Below, piece after piece: positions 8,405 to 15,960 of a DNA stretch of 15,960 nucleotides (the first letter of the stretch is position 1; each line of letters opens with the position of its first letter). The position numbers and the translations under genes were made by a program. Origin of the DNA: Dunaliella salina. Its lineage: Eukaryota; Chlorophyta; Chlorophyceae; Chlamydomonadales; Dunaliellaceae. Below the pieces are notes generated by a model, which was not told the DNA's origin, made no database searches, and worked only from the letters and a program-made list of their open reading frames with translations. The stretch is from positions 145,122-161,081 of the forward strand of contig MU070012.1 of NCBI GenBank assembly GCA_002284615.2, in the 5' to 3' direction.

Positions 8405-8470
8405 ACCAGACTCGAACCCTGGAGCTTCAGAAATCTAAACAGCAATAACAAGGTGGCTCTGCACACCATC
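8405..8470 (-). repeat. tRNA-derived head (SINE candidate)
   Basis: On the minus strand an A-box-like TGGTGTGCAGAGCC (8468-8455) is followed 50 nt later by GGTTCGAGTCT (8418-8408), a good B box inside a near T-arm (CCAGGGTTCGAGTCTGG). The spacing is longer than in class I tRNAs and could reflect a Leu/Ser-type long variable arm. No acceptor stem was seen. Confidence 0.42.
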
Positions 8471-8817
8471 TCAATTGGTGTGGCCGGCACCATTCACAAT
8501 GAGTACACGATCAAACCTCTTGCCAATCTGCGCCCAACCACACAATAAGCTGAACAAACTGCGTCTAAGCTTTGAAATCATACCCTTCCAAAAATTGACA
8601 AGCATCTTTAGCACCAGACATCCTCTTCATTTCCAAGGGGCCTCAGGTGGAAAGTTTGCTGGGTGCGCGGCGGTGGAGAATGGGAGAAGGGAGGGCCGGG
8701 CGTTAAGGAGCATGGCGGACAACCCACTAGATCCCCCTTAGCTCTGTTCTCGGCCCACCCCTAAGCTAGCCGTGCCTAGTATAGGTTTGAAGGTCCTTTC
8801 GCCTCAGGCCCGCGCAG
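8471..8817. other. No gene recognised
   Basis: An 88-codon plus-strand frame (8475-8741) has no recognisable motif or homologous order to the retroelement. The stretch at 8640-8720 is GC-rich. I see no supported feature. Confidence 0.35.
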
Positions 8818-8937
8818 ACTTTTCTTTCCTTTTCTTTCTTTGAATAAAGATAAACTGCTCTTACAGACATGTACCGCTATCCCACTCCTTTCCATAACTG
8901 CGTGGTAAGACGGACAGTAAGCTGCCCTGTTGGGCAG
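8818..8937 (+). repeat. Pyrimidine/hairpin repeat, copies 4 and 5 in tandem
   Basis: Copy 4 (8818-8873): TTTTCTTTCCTTTTC tract then a GATAAACTGC piece with a weak hairpin. Copy 5 (8881-8937): CCTTTCC, GACGGACAGTAAG, then a perfect six-base stem CTGCCC-TGTT-GGGCAG (8922-8937). They abut the 3' edge of minus-strand fragment C. Confidence 0.55.
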
Positions 8938-8939
8938 GA

Positions 8940-9113
8940 GAAAAAAGGAAAGTTTACTTCAGCCAGAAGGCCGCGTGCATGAAGGAAAGGTTCCCTTATT
9001 AGCAAGCGTGCGAAAGTCTCATCGAAAGGCCGTCATGCCTTAACAAGACACAGCAAGCCAAGGAGGAAGCCAGAAACAGAGCTAATGGGGATCTGCAAAG
9101 TTGTCAACCATGC
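8940..9113 (-). pseudogene. Non-LTR retrotransposon fragment C: extreme 3' end
   Basis: On the minus strand the last codons read VDNFADPH followed by TAG, equivalent to the NPPDPH end of fragment A and the PTDPH end of fragment B. Then comes a longer 3' untranslated segment, including a CCTTTCCTTCATG block that resembles the shared 3' block of A and B. Only about 16 codons of protein remain, so this is a heavily 5'-truncated copy of the same family. Confidence 0.6.
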
Positions 9114-9424
9114 TCCTGGGTGCCCAGACTCTCCTTCTTCCACTCTACCAGAAGGCAGGTAAAAACTAACAACTGTCCCCTTTGGTCTGGTTACAGGCAC
9201 CTCTTTGCATCAGCCAAGCTTCCCATGTTGGCAGGTACAGCTTTGTAACCCTGGGATAGACACGGAGCTGGTTATGTTGCTCTTTCTGGTGACGCTAGGT
9301 GCTCGCTATTTGCACACGGTGTTGGACATGTTGCTTTCTTGGTGGCGGGAACCTGGTGTGGTCCATTTGAATCACATCCCCAAAAGGGACGTGGAGGTCG
9401 TGGGTTCGATTCTATGGGAGTTCG
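9114..9424. other. Junction region with splice-site-like repeats
   Basis: Pyrimidine tracts followed by CAG and then GGCAGGTA occur at about 9128-9165 and 9190-9240, resembling degenerate pyrimidine/hairpin repeats. Downstream, an isolated B-box-like GGGTTCGATTC lies near 9402-9412. The 81-codon plus-strand frame at 9205-9450 is not recognised. An upstream AP endonuclease for the RT that follows was not found. Confidence 0.35.
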
Positions 9425-11559
9425 ATAAGGCGGGCCCTTCTGGGTGCTAAGGTCGTTCCCCTGTGGTGCTTGGGGGCTAGTACCGCTTGCGTAGCTTTTC
9501 CTGTTGTTTGTGAGCACATCCGTAGGTTAAATGCTAGGACATCCCCTGGTTTTGATGCTATTGCGGCTCCGTTCATTAAATATGCTGTGAAAAGGGTCCC
9601 AGCTGTGAATGGCAGAGGCACAGATAGGATAAATGTCTGAGCTCCTTACATTGCGCGTCTGTTTGCTGCCATGATGGAGAAAGCTGAGAACCCTGCTTGC
9701 TGGAAAATAGCTAAAATTACTCCTCTCTACAAGAAGAGCTCTGTTGTGGATCCAGGGAATTATCGCATGCTTGCCGTTAGTGGTACCCTGTACAGACTGT
9801 ACGCGAATGTGTTGAGGGAAGTTGTCACAGTGTGGTGCAGAGATAAGAACAAAATTCCAGATACGCAGTACGGTTTCTATCCTGGCCGTAATACTTTGCA
9901 GCCCATTTTTATTTTGCGGCACTTGCAGCATGCTGCTCAGGTCAAGCGTCCTAATCGATCCCCAAGATTGCATGCGGCATTTATTGACTTTAAGCAAGCT
10001 TACAACACAATTCCCAGGGAAGCTCTTTGGAGGCACCTTCAGTGCAGTCGTATGCCTACATGCCTGTTGAATATCATTAAGAACATGTATGCTAATGACG
10101 AGTACATCTTAGTGGATGGCACCAAGCAAGCTCGCGTGCGCCCTCTTTTTGGAGTTAAGCAAGGTTGCCCGCTTTCCCCCCTGCTGTTTTCCCTGTACAT
10201 CAATGATGTGGATTGCGTGGCAGAAAATGTGCAAGGGGCAGTTGCAGGTGCAAGCGATCTCCATGTTACGCATATGCTGTATGCAGATGATCTGTGCCTT
10301 ACCAGTAACCAGCCTGGTCAGCTCCAGTTGATGTTGGATAGGTTGCACGCTTATGCTCGGCGGAAAGGATTGGTGATAAATGCTGCCAAGTCTGAGATTG
10401 TGCATTTTAATTCTAAGGGCAATAATGTGCCAGTCTTTACTTTAGGTGGAGTACGTTTGGCTTGTGCAGAGTCTTTCAAATATTTGGGCATGCTGTTCAC
10501 GAAGCAGCGCAACTCTCAGGCCACTGCCGAACACATGTGCGCTCCTTTCCTGAGTGGATGTAGACGGATTAGGCAGTTTGCGTCAGAGTACCACTTGACT
10601 GACAGGCCGCATACCATGCTCTGGCTGGCTAAAGCATATGCTCTCCCTGCTAGCATGTATGCTTGTCAAATCTGGGGCACTAGATACATGAGAGAAGGTG
10701 CTGAATGGGACTGCCCTTTACAAATTGTGCACCTGTGCTTACTGAAGCGTTTCCTGGGGGTGAAGCGTACCACCCCTAACTGGTCTGTTCTTCGGGAATG
10801 TGGTCATGAGCCTTTGCAGTTTTATTGGTTCCGTGCAGCAGTCAGATTCTACAATGCTTTGCTGCGCAGCAACAGTACTACACTTCGCAAGGTGCTGCAA
10901 GCAGATGTTGACATGAGCTGCATATCTCGTAAATGTCGGACCTCAGAGTTTTTGGCAGCATGTAATGGCTTGGACAGGTGCAATATGTTTATTCAATGTG
11001 TGCGTTCAGGGCAGCCAGTAGCACTGAAGGAGTTCGTTGCTGATTTGAGAAAAAGCTACGAGGCGTTTGGAATGCGGCTGCCTTGGCAGAGCACAATGGG
11101 CGTGTGAGCAAATTAGCCAAGTATCATCACTGGGTGGCTCTCCCTGTGAAGCCTTTGGCTGCTTATGGAGCGCCCTTTTCTGTCCCTAGGTATTTGCGTC
11201 TTGATTTAGGCAAGCATATGCTGAGAAACATCGCACGCTTTTGATTGCATGCACACACCCTAAGAGTTGAGACATCACTTAGGCAGGAGCACACTCCAGT
11301 TTGTGATAAATGTGACCTAGGAGGACTTCAAGATGAAAAACATGTTGTGTTCCTTTGTTCCTGCGGTCCTGTGTGTTCTCTTAGAAGGACTTATGAACAT
11401 CTCTTTTCTGACTTCCCCTCTGCTCACAAAGTTCTTCAGGACGAGACAGGCGCTTTTTACTACAGTCAGGCTAGTTTTGAGGATGTCTTTCATTTTTTAC
11501 AAGACCAAACTCATGAGACTTATCGTTTTATTTCTAATCTCATGGATATTTTTTCTTAG
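9425..11559 (+). pseudogene. Non-LTR retrotransposon reverse transcriptase with C-terminal CCHC motif
   Basis: This is the RT ORF of a non-LTR (LINE-type) element, which would copy element RNA at a nicked target. The frame starts before the ATG at 9671: LNARTSPGFDAIAAPFIK (near 9518-9573) is the N-terminal RT block, interrupted by TGA at 9638-9640. From 9671 it is open for 478 codons: NYRMLAV, YGFYPGRNTLQPIF, motif A AFIDFKQAYNTIP with Asp106, KQGCPLSPLLFSLYIND (Gln164), YADD at 204-207 and YLGM at 271. The Asp triad is intact. A one-base loss near 11060-11066 puts the next part in another frame (LAKYHHWVALP, RYLRLDL). A TGA replaces one codon near 11242, then the frame runs to TAG at 11557-11559 through the motif CDKC..H..C (C-x2-C-x9-H-x4-C, 11302-11358). 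Three lesions in about 2.1 kb make it a relatively young pseudogene. No RNase H or endonuclease is present. Confidence 0.93.
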
Positions 11560-11960
11560 GATAAAACAATTCATCAGGCCGAGCAGCCAAACAACCTGGC
11601 TGAAGGTCAAACCCAATTGTAACCTTGCAACCTTGTAGCTTTTCCTTTGGTGATGCCTTCAGAGCTGAACTGCTGTTCATACATGGTGCATCCATGTTTC
11701 TGGACGCTGATATCCCCCTTACACTGTGGCACAGATAGAGACATTCAAATCCCTATGTTTGCTGCTTTGATTAGAAACATCCGAGTCTGTTCTGAGTTAG
11801 ACATGTTTGCATGTGCATATTTTTAATCTGCCTACACAAGTGAAACAGAATTATATTTCTTGCTCAGGTTTGTTTGGCTGAAAAGGCTGAGCAGCCAAAC
11901 TTACTGGCTGAAGGCTTAATCCCCCATGTAAACCTAATGTAAACCTAACTTTAGCCTAAA
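11560..11960 (+). repeat. 3' region of the RT element with a duplicated hairpin segment
   Basis: A GC(C/T)GAGCAGCCAAAC..TGGCTGAAGG segment occurs twice, at about 11577-11607 and 11886-11915. Each copy can form CAGCC-N9-GGCTG (11584-11602 and 11892-11910). In the second copy an upstream GTTTGGCTG (11872-11880) can instead pair with CAGCCAAAC (11892-11900) in a nine-base stem. An 11-bp tandem pair ATGTAAACCTA lies at 11926-11947; it and the segment near 11616 contain TGTAA, the green-algal polyadenylation signal. This fits the 3' untranslated end of the element. Confidence 0.55.
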
Positions 11961-11963
11961 GTT
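11947..11963. repeat. Palindrome AACTTTAG-C-CTAAAGTT
   Basis: Perfect 8-bp arms around one central base, near the end of the RT element's 3' region. Confidence 0.8.
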
Positions 11964-12145
11964 TAGGATAGGATTCCTATCATATTCTTCCCCTTTTCTA
12001 TGACAAAAGATAGAAGATGACCTGCCCTCCCTTTTCTGATGCCTCTCAAATCTTTTCTCTCCTTTGGGAGAAGACGTGTAACTAGCTGTTCTCATAGGCA
12101 GATAAAATTGACTCTTTCTTTCCTTCCACTGACAGAAGGAGGAGC
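11964..12145 (+). other. Pyrimidine-rich junction, degenerate repeat copies
   Basis: TCTTTTCTCTCCTTTGGGAG, then GACGTGTAACTAGCTG..AGGCAG (12050-12100), then TTTCTTTCCTTCCACTGACAG (about 12117-12137). These resemble decayed copies of the pyrimidine/hairpin repeat between the RT element and the LRR gene's 3' end. Confidence 0.35.
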
Positions 12146-12960
12146 TCAGACAGAAAAAAACATCAAGAGACAGTGCTCCAATGCACGTTTAGAGGATAAG
12201 CCGCAAATCCACCTTGCGGTATGCATCAGGATTTGAGGCTTTGAGGGCCCTGCGTAGCGAAAACCAACGACACCAGGGTTGCCTAGTTCGGGGGTTTGAC
12301 AAATTAAGTTCACGAACAGTTCGATAAAGTTCGTGATTCGACGGATTGTTCGAACGAGCGTTTGCCTGCAGGCAAGAGGCAGGGAAGGGGGTGACAACTG
12401 CACCTCAACCTCTGTACCCCCTCTCCCCCTCTCCCCTTTTGCCCCTTTTGCATAAATTATGATGGGGAAAGACAAGGGACGTTTGTCAGTCCGGGGGGGT
12501 GGTAAGGGCTGTAAGGGGGGGGTCAAGCTGGTGTCAAGGGGGTGTTCAGGGGGTGTCAAGGGTCCATTTTTGGCAGAGGGCATAAAGTTCTTCGAACTGA
12601 CAATTTAAAGTCCGCGAACTGTTCGAACAAGTTCGAGTTCACAAACAGTTCAAAATTCTCGAACTAGGCAACCCTGAATGACACTGCAGCGAATCATTTG
12701 ATCAAATGCTGCTTCAATGTCCCCCGGCCCCACAGATGAATGCACCGCGTTGCAATTCACTTCCAACTCTAGAGTCAAGGGACAGCCATGCTTGGTGCTG
12801 AGAGACCATGCAAGCAAAGAAAGCTCACCATTGCTAAGCATCATCCCGGGCTGTAAGTAATATTCATCTACCAGCCTTAACCCCTGCAAATTGCTTAGCT
12901 CGCACGCTCCATGAAGGCAATCTTCGTGGCCAATAAGGTAGCCAGTGAAGACTTGGATTC
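12146..12960 (-). pseudogene. LRR-protein gene, last coding exon, split by a MITE
   Basis: The exon begins at 12960 after a strong acceptor (CCTATTTACATTACAG). The first codon is completed by one base from the previous exon, then reads IQVFTGYLIGHEDCL, ELSNLQGLRL and a Gly/Leu-rich stretch typical of irregular leucine-rich repeats, to MIRCSVI at 12677. There a 403-bp transposable element intervenes. On its far side, from 12273, the same frame resumes (VGFRYAGPSKP) and runs to TGA at 12146-12148. Insert plus target duplication is 411 nt, a multiple of three, but the insert supplies a TGA at 12650-12652 about eight codons in. The predicted product loses its last 40 or so residues and gains a short tail. 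The allele is probably damaged, though a truncated protein could still be made. Confidence 0.65.
12274..12676. mobile_element. hAT-type MITE, 403 bp
   Basis: The ends are perfect 17-bp inverted repeats, CAGGGTTGCCTAGTTCG at 12274-12290 and its reverse complement at 12660-12676. The flanks are 8-bp target duplications, AACGACAC (12266-12273) and AATGACAC (12677-12684), with one mismatch. A CAGGG terminus with an 8-bp duplication is characteristic of hAT transposons. About six GTTCG/CGAAC motifs lie inside each end, the usual look of subterminal transposase-binding sites. The centre is G-rich with GGTGTCAAGGG-like repeats and no transposase frame, so the element is non-autonomous. It sits inside the LRR gene's coding exon. 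Confidence 0.93.
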
Positions 12961-13852
12961 CTGTAATGTAAATAGGCAGGCAAGGAAGTAACGTGACAGG
13001 CAAGCAAGGGAGCCGCACAAATCCTGAAGTTTAAGTGTCAGAGGGGGTCGACGGGGGCCTGAAATGGGGGTATTTTTCAAATATTCGGAGCAAGGTGCCC
13101 TTAAATTGCATCTTTTGAGCTTAGCATCAAAATGTGGCTAATCAATGCACCCAAGCTTGAAAGATGGAAATCAGGGGCAGCATTCCTTATCAGCAGCGGC
13201 ATGAACCCTAAATATTTTTACCACCAAATCTCCGTTTCGGACCAGCTATTCATCCAAATTGGGTGACTTTTGGTGATTTGGAGTCCTTGTACCAAAATAA
13301 TGTCATTGCCAAAAAAATGGAGCGAAAAGACTCAGTGATTGGTCAGATTCAGGATTCCAGCTATTTCCCAAAGAGAAAATCTGGCAAAGGGGGTGCCAAA
13401 AAGGTCAATTTTCACCTTCTTTTCCCCACTTTTAAATATGCAGGATGTTAGCACCATGCACAAGAGTCATAAATACAACATTTTGGGAGTGGAAAATGGT
13501 CCCAGGGTGGAGCTGTGGGCCATTTTACGGTGATCTGAGGCCAGGAGAGCGTTCTGGGGTCAACCAATTTTTTGGTGAACATGGTTTTTTTGTTATTATA
13601 TAATGGTTGGCATGGTCAGATTTGGAGAATATTGGCGGGAAAGAACATTTTCCTGTCGCCCCTCTCTAGATAAGTGTTGTCATAAGGATGGCGAAGTAGG
13701 ACACGTGCAAGCCGCAGGGCAAAGCCAGAGCAGAAACCAATCGAATGTATGCCGTCTGTGCCATGAAGCAAAGCAGATTGTCAAATGATCAAATAACCAA
13801 TTTTTTTTACTTTGCCACTTGACACTTTGCCACTTGCCGCTTTGCCACCTAC
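12961..13852 (-). other. Intron of the LRR gene, 892 nt
   Basis: The donor is G|GTAGGT (13853|13852) and the acceptor CATTACAG| (12961) with a pyrimidine-rich tract. Joining the exons makes a Thr-Gly-Ile-Gln junction in phase 1 with no stop. Without splicing, translation would run through WQSGKWQSVKWQS-type repeats to a stop at 13680. Inside are unrecognised A/T- and G-rich sequence and three 15-nt tandem units next to the donor. Confidence 0.65.
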
Positions 13853-13855
13853 CCG
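13811..13855. repeat. Three 15-nt tandem units at the intron donor
   Basis: Units at 13811-13825, 13826-13840 and 13841-13855 begin TTTGCCACTT, TTTGCCACTT and TTTGCCACCT. On the minus strand the last unit contains the LRR intron donor. Confidence 0.9.
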
Positions 13856-14708
13856 TCAGGTGCGGACATGTGGATGCTAGCCGTTTGAAGGTGGCGACAC
13901 TGGCAACCTTGGAGTCCCCAAAGGAGCTCAAATCCACAGATTCTATCCGCTTGAGGCTCCTCATCAGAGGCTTGCACTTGGCACATAGGTCAAAAAAATC
14001 ATCAAAGTGAGGCACCCCATAAACAGCCTGAAGGCTGAATTCCACGTGCTTCAGAGCATCGATGCACTCAGAAAGCATATCAAGGCAGCCAAGTTCACAA
14101 TCACAAAAGTCCAGGCATGCAAACCCAATGGCCTGCAGGTTTGGAAAGCTTGCAATTTTTGCCTTGATCAGAGTGAGTAAGCAGCACATGTCCTCAACAT
14201 CATAGAGAGTGTTTAAAACCAATTGAGTTAACGTCCCTGCCATTGCAGTGATTTCGGTCTCTGTCGGCAATCCAGGCATAGCCAGGCATTGCAGGTTTGG
14301 CATTTGGGTGAAGATAAAGTCAAGATCTACGTCCTCATAGTCAAAAGTGAAGTCGTCAGCAATAGCGATGCTCAAATGTTTAAGCTGAGAGAGGCATTGC
14401 AATGCTGAGAGAGCTGAGGCACTCCAATGGGCAGCAGGGACAATCAAAGAAAGGCTGACAAGACCTTCGAACATGCCAATACCCTTGATACTCCTTGCAA
14501 AGTCATCCTTATATGCTTGAGTTGAGAGGTCCATTTCTGGATTGATTTGTACATCTCGCACTTCACATTTGCCGTCAGGACCAGCTAGCGCCGCCAGGAA
14601 ATAGTCGTGTGTACCATTGTACGAAGCGATCTTCAGAGTTTGCAGGCGAGAGTGAGAGTTAAACACTGTGCCAAGCTTGGATGCCTCCATCTCCTTCAGT
14701 GGAAAGCC
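13853..14708 (-). CDS. Leucine-rich-repeat protein, main coding exon
   Basis: An 856-nt open exon. It begins at 14708 after a textbook acceptor (TTCCTGCATTTCTGTTTCACAG) with an in-frame stop just upstream, so it is likely internal or the second exon. The first ATG is at 14690. Irregular leucine-rich repeats are visible: LQTLKIASYNG, LVSLSLIVPA, LSQLKHLSIAIADD, MPNLQCLAMPGLP, LTQLVLNTL, FPNLQAIGFACL, ALKHVEFSLQAVYG, LKRIESVDLSSF, CPHLTG. This pattern fits cytosolic F-box- or RNI-like LRR proteins that bind partners through the repeat face, but no F-box is in view. No signal peptide or membrane segment is seen. Two upstream donors are frame-compatible (14762 GTAAAT, 15078 GTGAGC). The longer intron (370 nt) is more credible than the 54-nt one, so the true start is uncertain. 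Confidence 0.72.
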
Positions 14709-14822
14709 CTGTGAAACAGAAATGCAGGAAAGGAATCAGTCATCATGGAGGACATTATTTACTTGTGCAGGAGGGTGAACACCCTCAGAACTGGCAAACA
14801 TGCTCTTGACCCACAAACACAT

Positions 14823-15135
14823 GGTACCGTTCGTTCACAACCAGTTTGTTAATTAAATAATTCTGAGGCTCGGAAATGAACTTAAAAAATGATTTTGGGG
14901 CCCTTTTGACGAAGTCCTGACGAACCCCAAAAAATATTTATTTCCCCCAGTTTCGGCTCTGACAAACTAAACAAACTTAAAATTATACGATGGTAAAAGG
15001 TGCTTGCACCTCCCCCCCACCCCCCGGGGAGAGGCGCTGGAAGAGGAGAATCCCCCCGCCATCGCAGACTCTGCTCACCTTATGTAAGTCTGGACTGGGT
15101 TGCTGGCAGCCCTTGAATTCCTGGTCACAGCCTGA
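14823..15135. other. No gene established; possible LRR gene 5' intron
   Basis: AT-rich from 14840 to 14990 and C/G-run-rich at 15008-15060. On the minus strand CATAAG|GTGAGC (15079|15078) is a good splice donor in phase 0 that could join the acceptor at 14709. If so, a 5' exon of the LRR gene lies beyond 15079. Confidence 0.35.
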
Positions 15136-15399
15136 TTGGGACAGGCATGGAACAGACAGGCAATGCTTTGGAGGCCACAAAACCCATCTCATGCAGGGGC
15201 TCAAGCAGGGGCATCCCAGGCCCCACATGGAGAGCCCAGCCCCTCTCCTCAGCCTGAATCCGAGCCTCCCCCTCAGCCTGCAGCCTACACTCCCCCAAAA
15301 GTCTGGTCTCAGGAGTGGATGGAGCAGCACCCGGACCCTGAGTTCATGCAGGCGTTGCAGGATTTGCTGGATGCAGGCTACATTGGCCCGAGGGAGTGA
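15136..15399 (+). CDS. Possible proline-rich small protein or exon
   Basis: An 87-codon frame with a Pro/Ser/Gln-rich middle (PSPSPQPESEPPPQ) and an amphipathic C-terminal helix (EWMEQHPDPEFMQALQDLL) ending GYIGPRE and a stop. I do not recognise it. A TGTAA polyadenylation-like signal lies about 260 nt downstream, near 15657. The minus strand is also open here and could be a 5' exon of the LRR gene (see 14823-15135), so only one of the two readings is likely real. The Pro-rich part may simply reflect C-rich DNA. Confidence 0.28.
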   Translation: MGQAWNRQAMLWRPQNPSHAGAQAGASQAPHGEPSPSPQPESEPPPQPAAYTPPKVWSQEWMEQHPDPEFMQALQDLLDAGYIGPRE

Positions 15400-15846
15400 G
15401 GTATGCTCTCCGTTCTAGTAGCCAGCAGCGTACAGCCCCCGGCCAGGGATTTTTTTATTGCTTGTTTGGTGTTTCTCCTATCCATTCACACCACGCCTTG
15501 CACACATCCACACGGAGGACCACACAAATTAGCAACGTGAGGCAACCCCCATGAACATCATGCAAATGATCGCCATGTGCACGTAACAGAAATAAAGTTT
15601 TGTGAAGACACAAGGCCATAGCATCAGTTGAACGCAGCTAAGCAGCATGCAGAACTTGTAAACTTATAAGCACTATAAGCCCTTCTAAGCAATTTGTGGT
15701 GTCATGAGAGTAGATTTTCTGGAACCTAACAACCTGGTGGAGTTCTGTGCTTAACTTTGCATGTTCATTTCATGCAGAGTGACTGCGCATGTTTCTTCCA
15801 GTTATTGACACTTCCAAACTCAGCTCAAAAATTACAGGTAGTTTTT
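15400..15846. other. Non-coding stretch
   Basis: No recognisable frame. If the 15136-15399 reading is real, this is its 3' flank with a TGTAA near 15657. Confidence 0.35.
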
Positions 15847-15896
15847 CCTTACTAGACAGGGGATGTATTTGCCTTACCAGACAGGGGATGTATTTT
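15847..15896. repeat. 25-bp tandem duplication
   Basis: 15847-15871 and 15872-15896 match at 23 of 25 positions (core CAGACAGGGGATG-like, differing at the T/C before AGACAGG and at the last base). Confidence 0.95.
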
Positions 15897-15906
15897 GTGT
15901 ACTCCA

Positions 15907-15910
<4 letters not shown>

Positions 15911-15960
<50 letters not shown>
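15911..15960. repeat. (CA)n microsatellite, at least 25 units
   Basis: An uninterrupted dinucleotide run that reaches the window edge, so its full length is unknown. Confidence 0.98.

Noticed and set aside
9402..9412. tRNA or SINE at the B-box-like GGGTTCGATTC
   Set aside because: The T-stem does not pair and no A box was found at the right distance.
14763..14822. First LRR exon with ATG at 14822 and donor GTAAAT at 14762
   Set aside because: Frame-compatible, but the intron would be only 54 nt and the 20-codon exon has no support. The donor at 15078 is at least as good.
14836..14985. Foldback element with ends near GTTTGTTAATTAA and its far partner
   Set aside because: The similarity between arms is patchy and AT-rich; no clean terminal repeat or target duplication was found.
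1..15960. CRISPR arrays, operons, riboswitches or rRNA genes
   Set aside because: No regularly spaced direct repeats, no bacterial gene organisation and no conserved rRNA segments were seen.

Overview
This window looks like a piece of a eukaryotic nuclear genome, most likely from a green alga or a related protist. It holds no operons, no ribosome binding sites and no bacterial genes. Coding capacity is sparse and broken, introns have good GT..AG borders, and most of the sequence is decayed transposable elements. The lineage guess rests on my recollection that the two non-LTR retroelement families here resemble copies common in green algal assemblies; I could not verify it by search.

Layout. 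1-464 is unrecognised non-coding DNA. 465-2600 (minus) is a Ty3/gypsy LTR-retrotransposon remnant: Gag zinc knuckles, a degraded spacer, reverse transcriptase (RT) and RNase H, full of stops and frameshifts, with no integrase or LTRs seen. 2890-3650 is open on both strands but unrecognised. 3785-4034 (minus) carries two tRNA-like modules and an inverted repeat. 4380-4610 is G-rich with short repeats and a palindrome. 4636-9113 is a cluster of four fragments (three minus, one plus) of one non-LTR family whose C-terminal half reads RNase H, zinc finger, then a restriction-like endonuclease. They are separated by small pyrimidine-rich/hairpin repeats, and a tRNA-derived SINE-like head lies at about 8405-8470. 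9425-11559 (plus) is a nearly complete RT pseudogene of a second non-LTR family, followed to about 11960 by its duplicated 3' region.

12146-14708 (minus) is the best candidate host gene, a leucine-rich-repeat protein with at least two coding exons joined by a phase-compatible 892-nt intron. Its last exon is split by a 403-bp hAT-type MITE with a perfect 17-bp terminal inverted repeat and an 8-bp target duplication (7/8 match). The MITE brings an in-frame stop. 15136-15399 may be a small proline-rich coding stretch. The window ends in a 25-bp tandem duplication and a (CA)n microsatellite that runs off the edge.

How the parts relate. The retroelements appear dead: catalytic residues are lost or frames broken in nearly every copy. 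The clearest biological event is insertion of the MITE into the LRR gene. The most open question is the small repeat (polypyrimidine tract plus a conserved short hairpin) that recurs at the junctions of the retroelement fragments.
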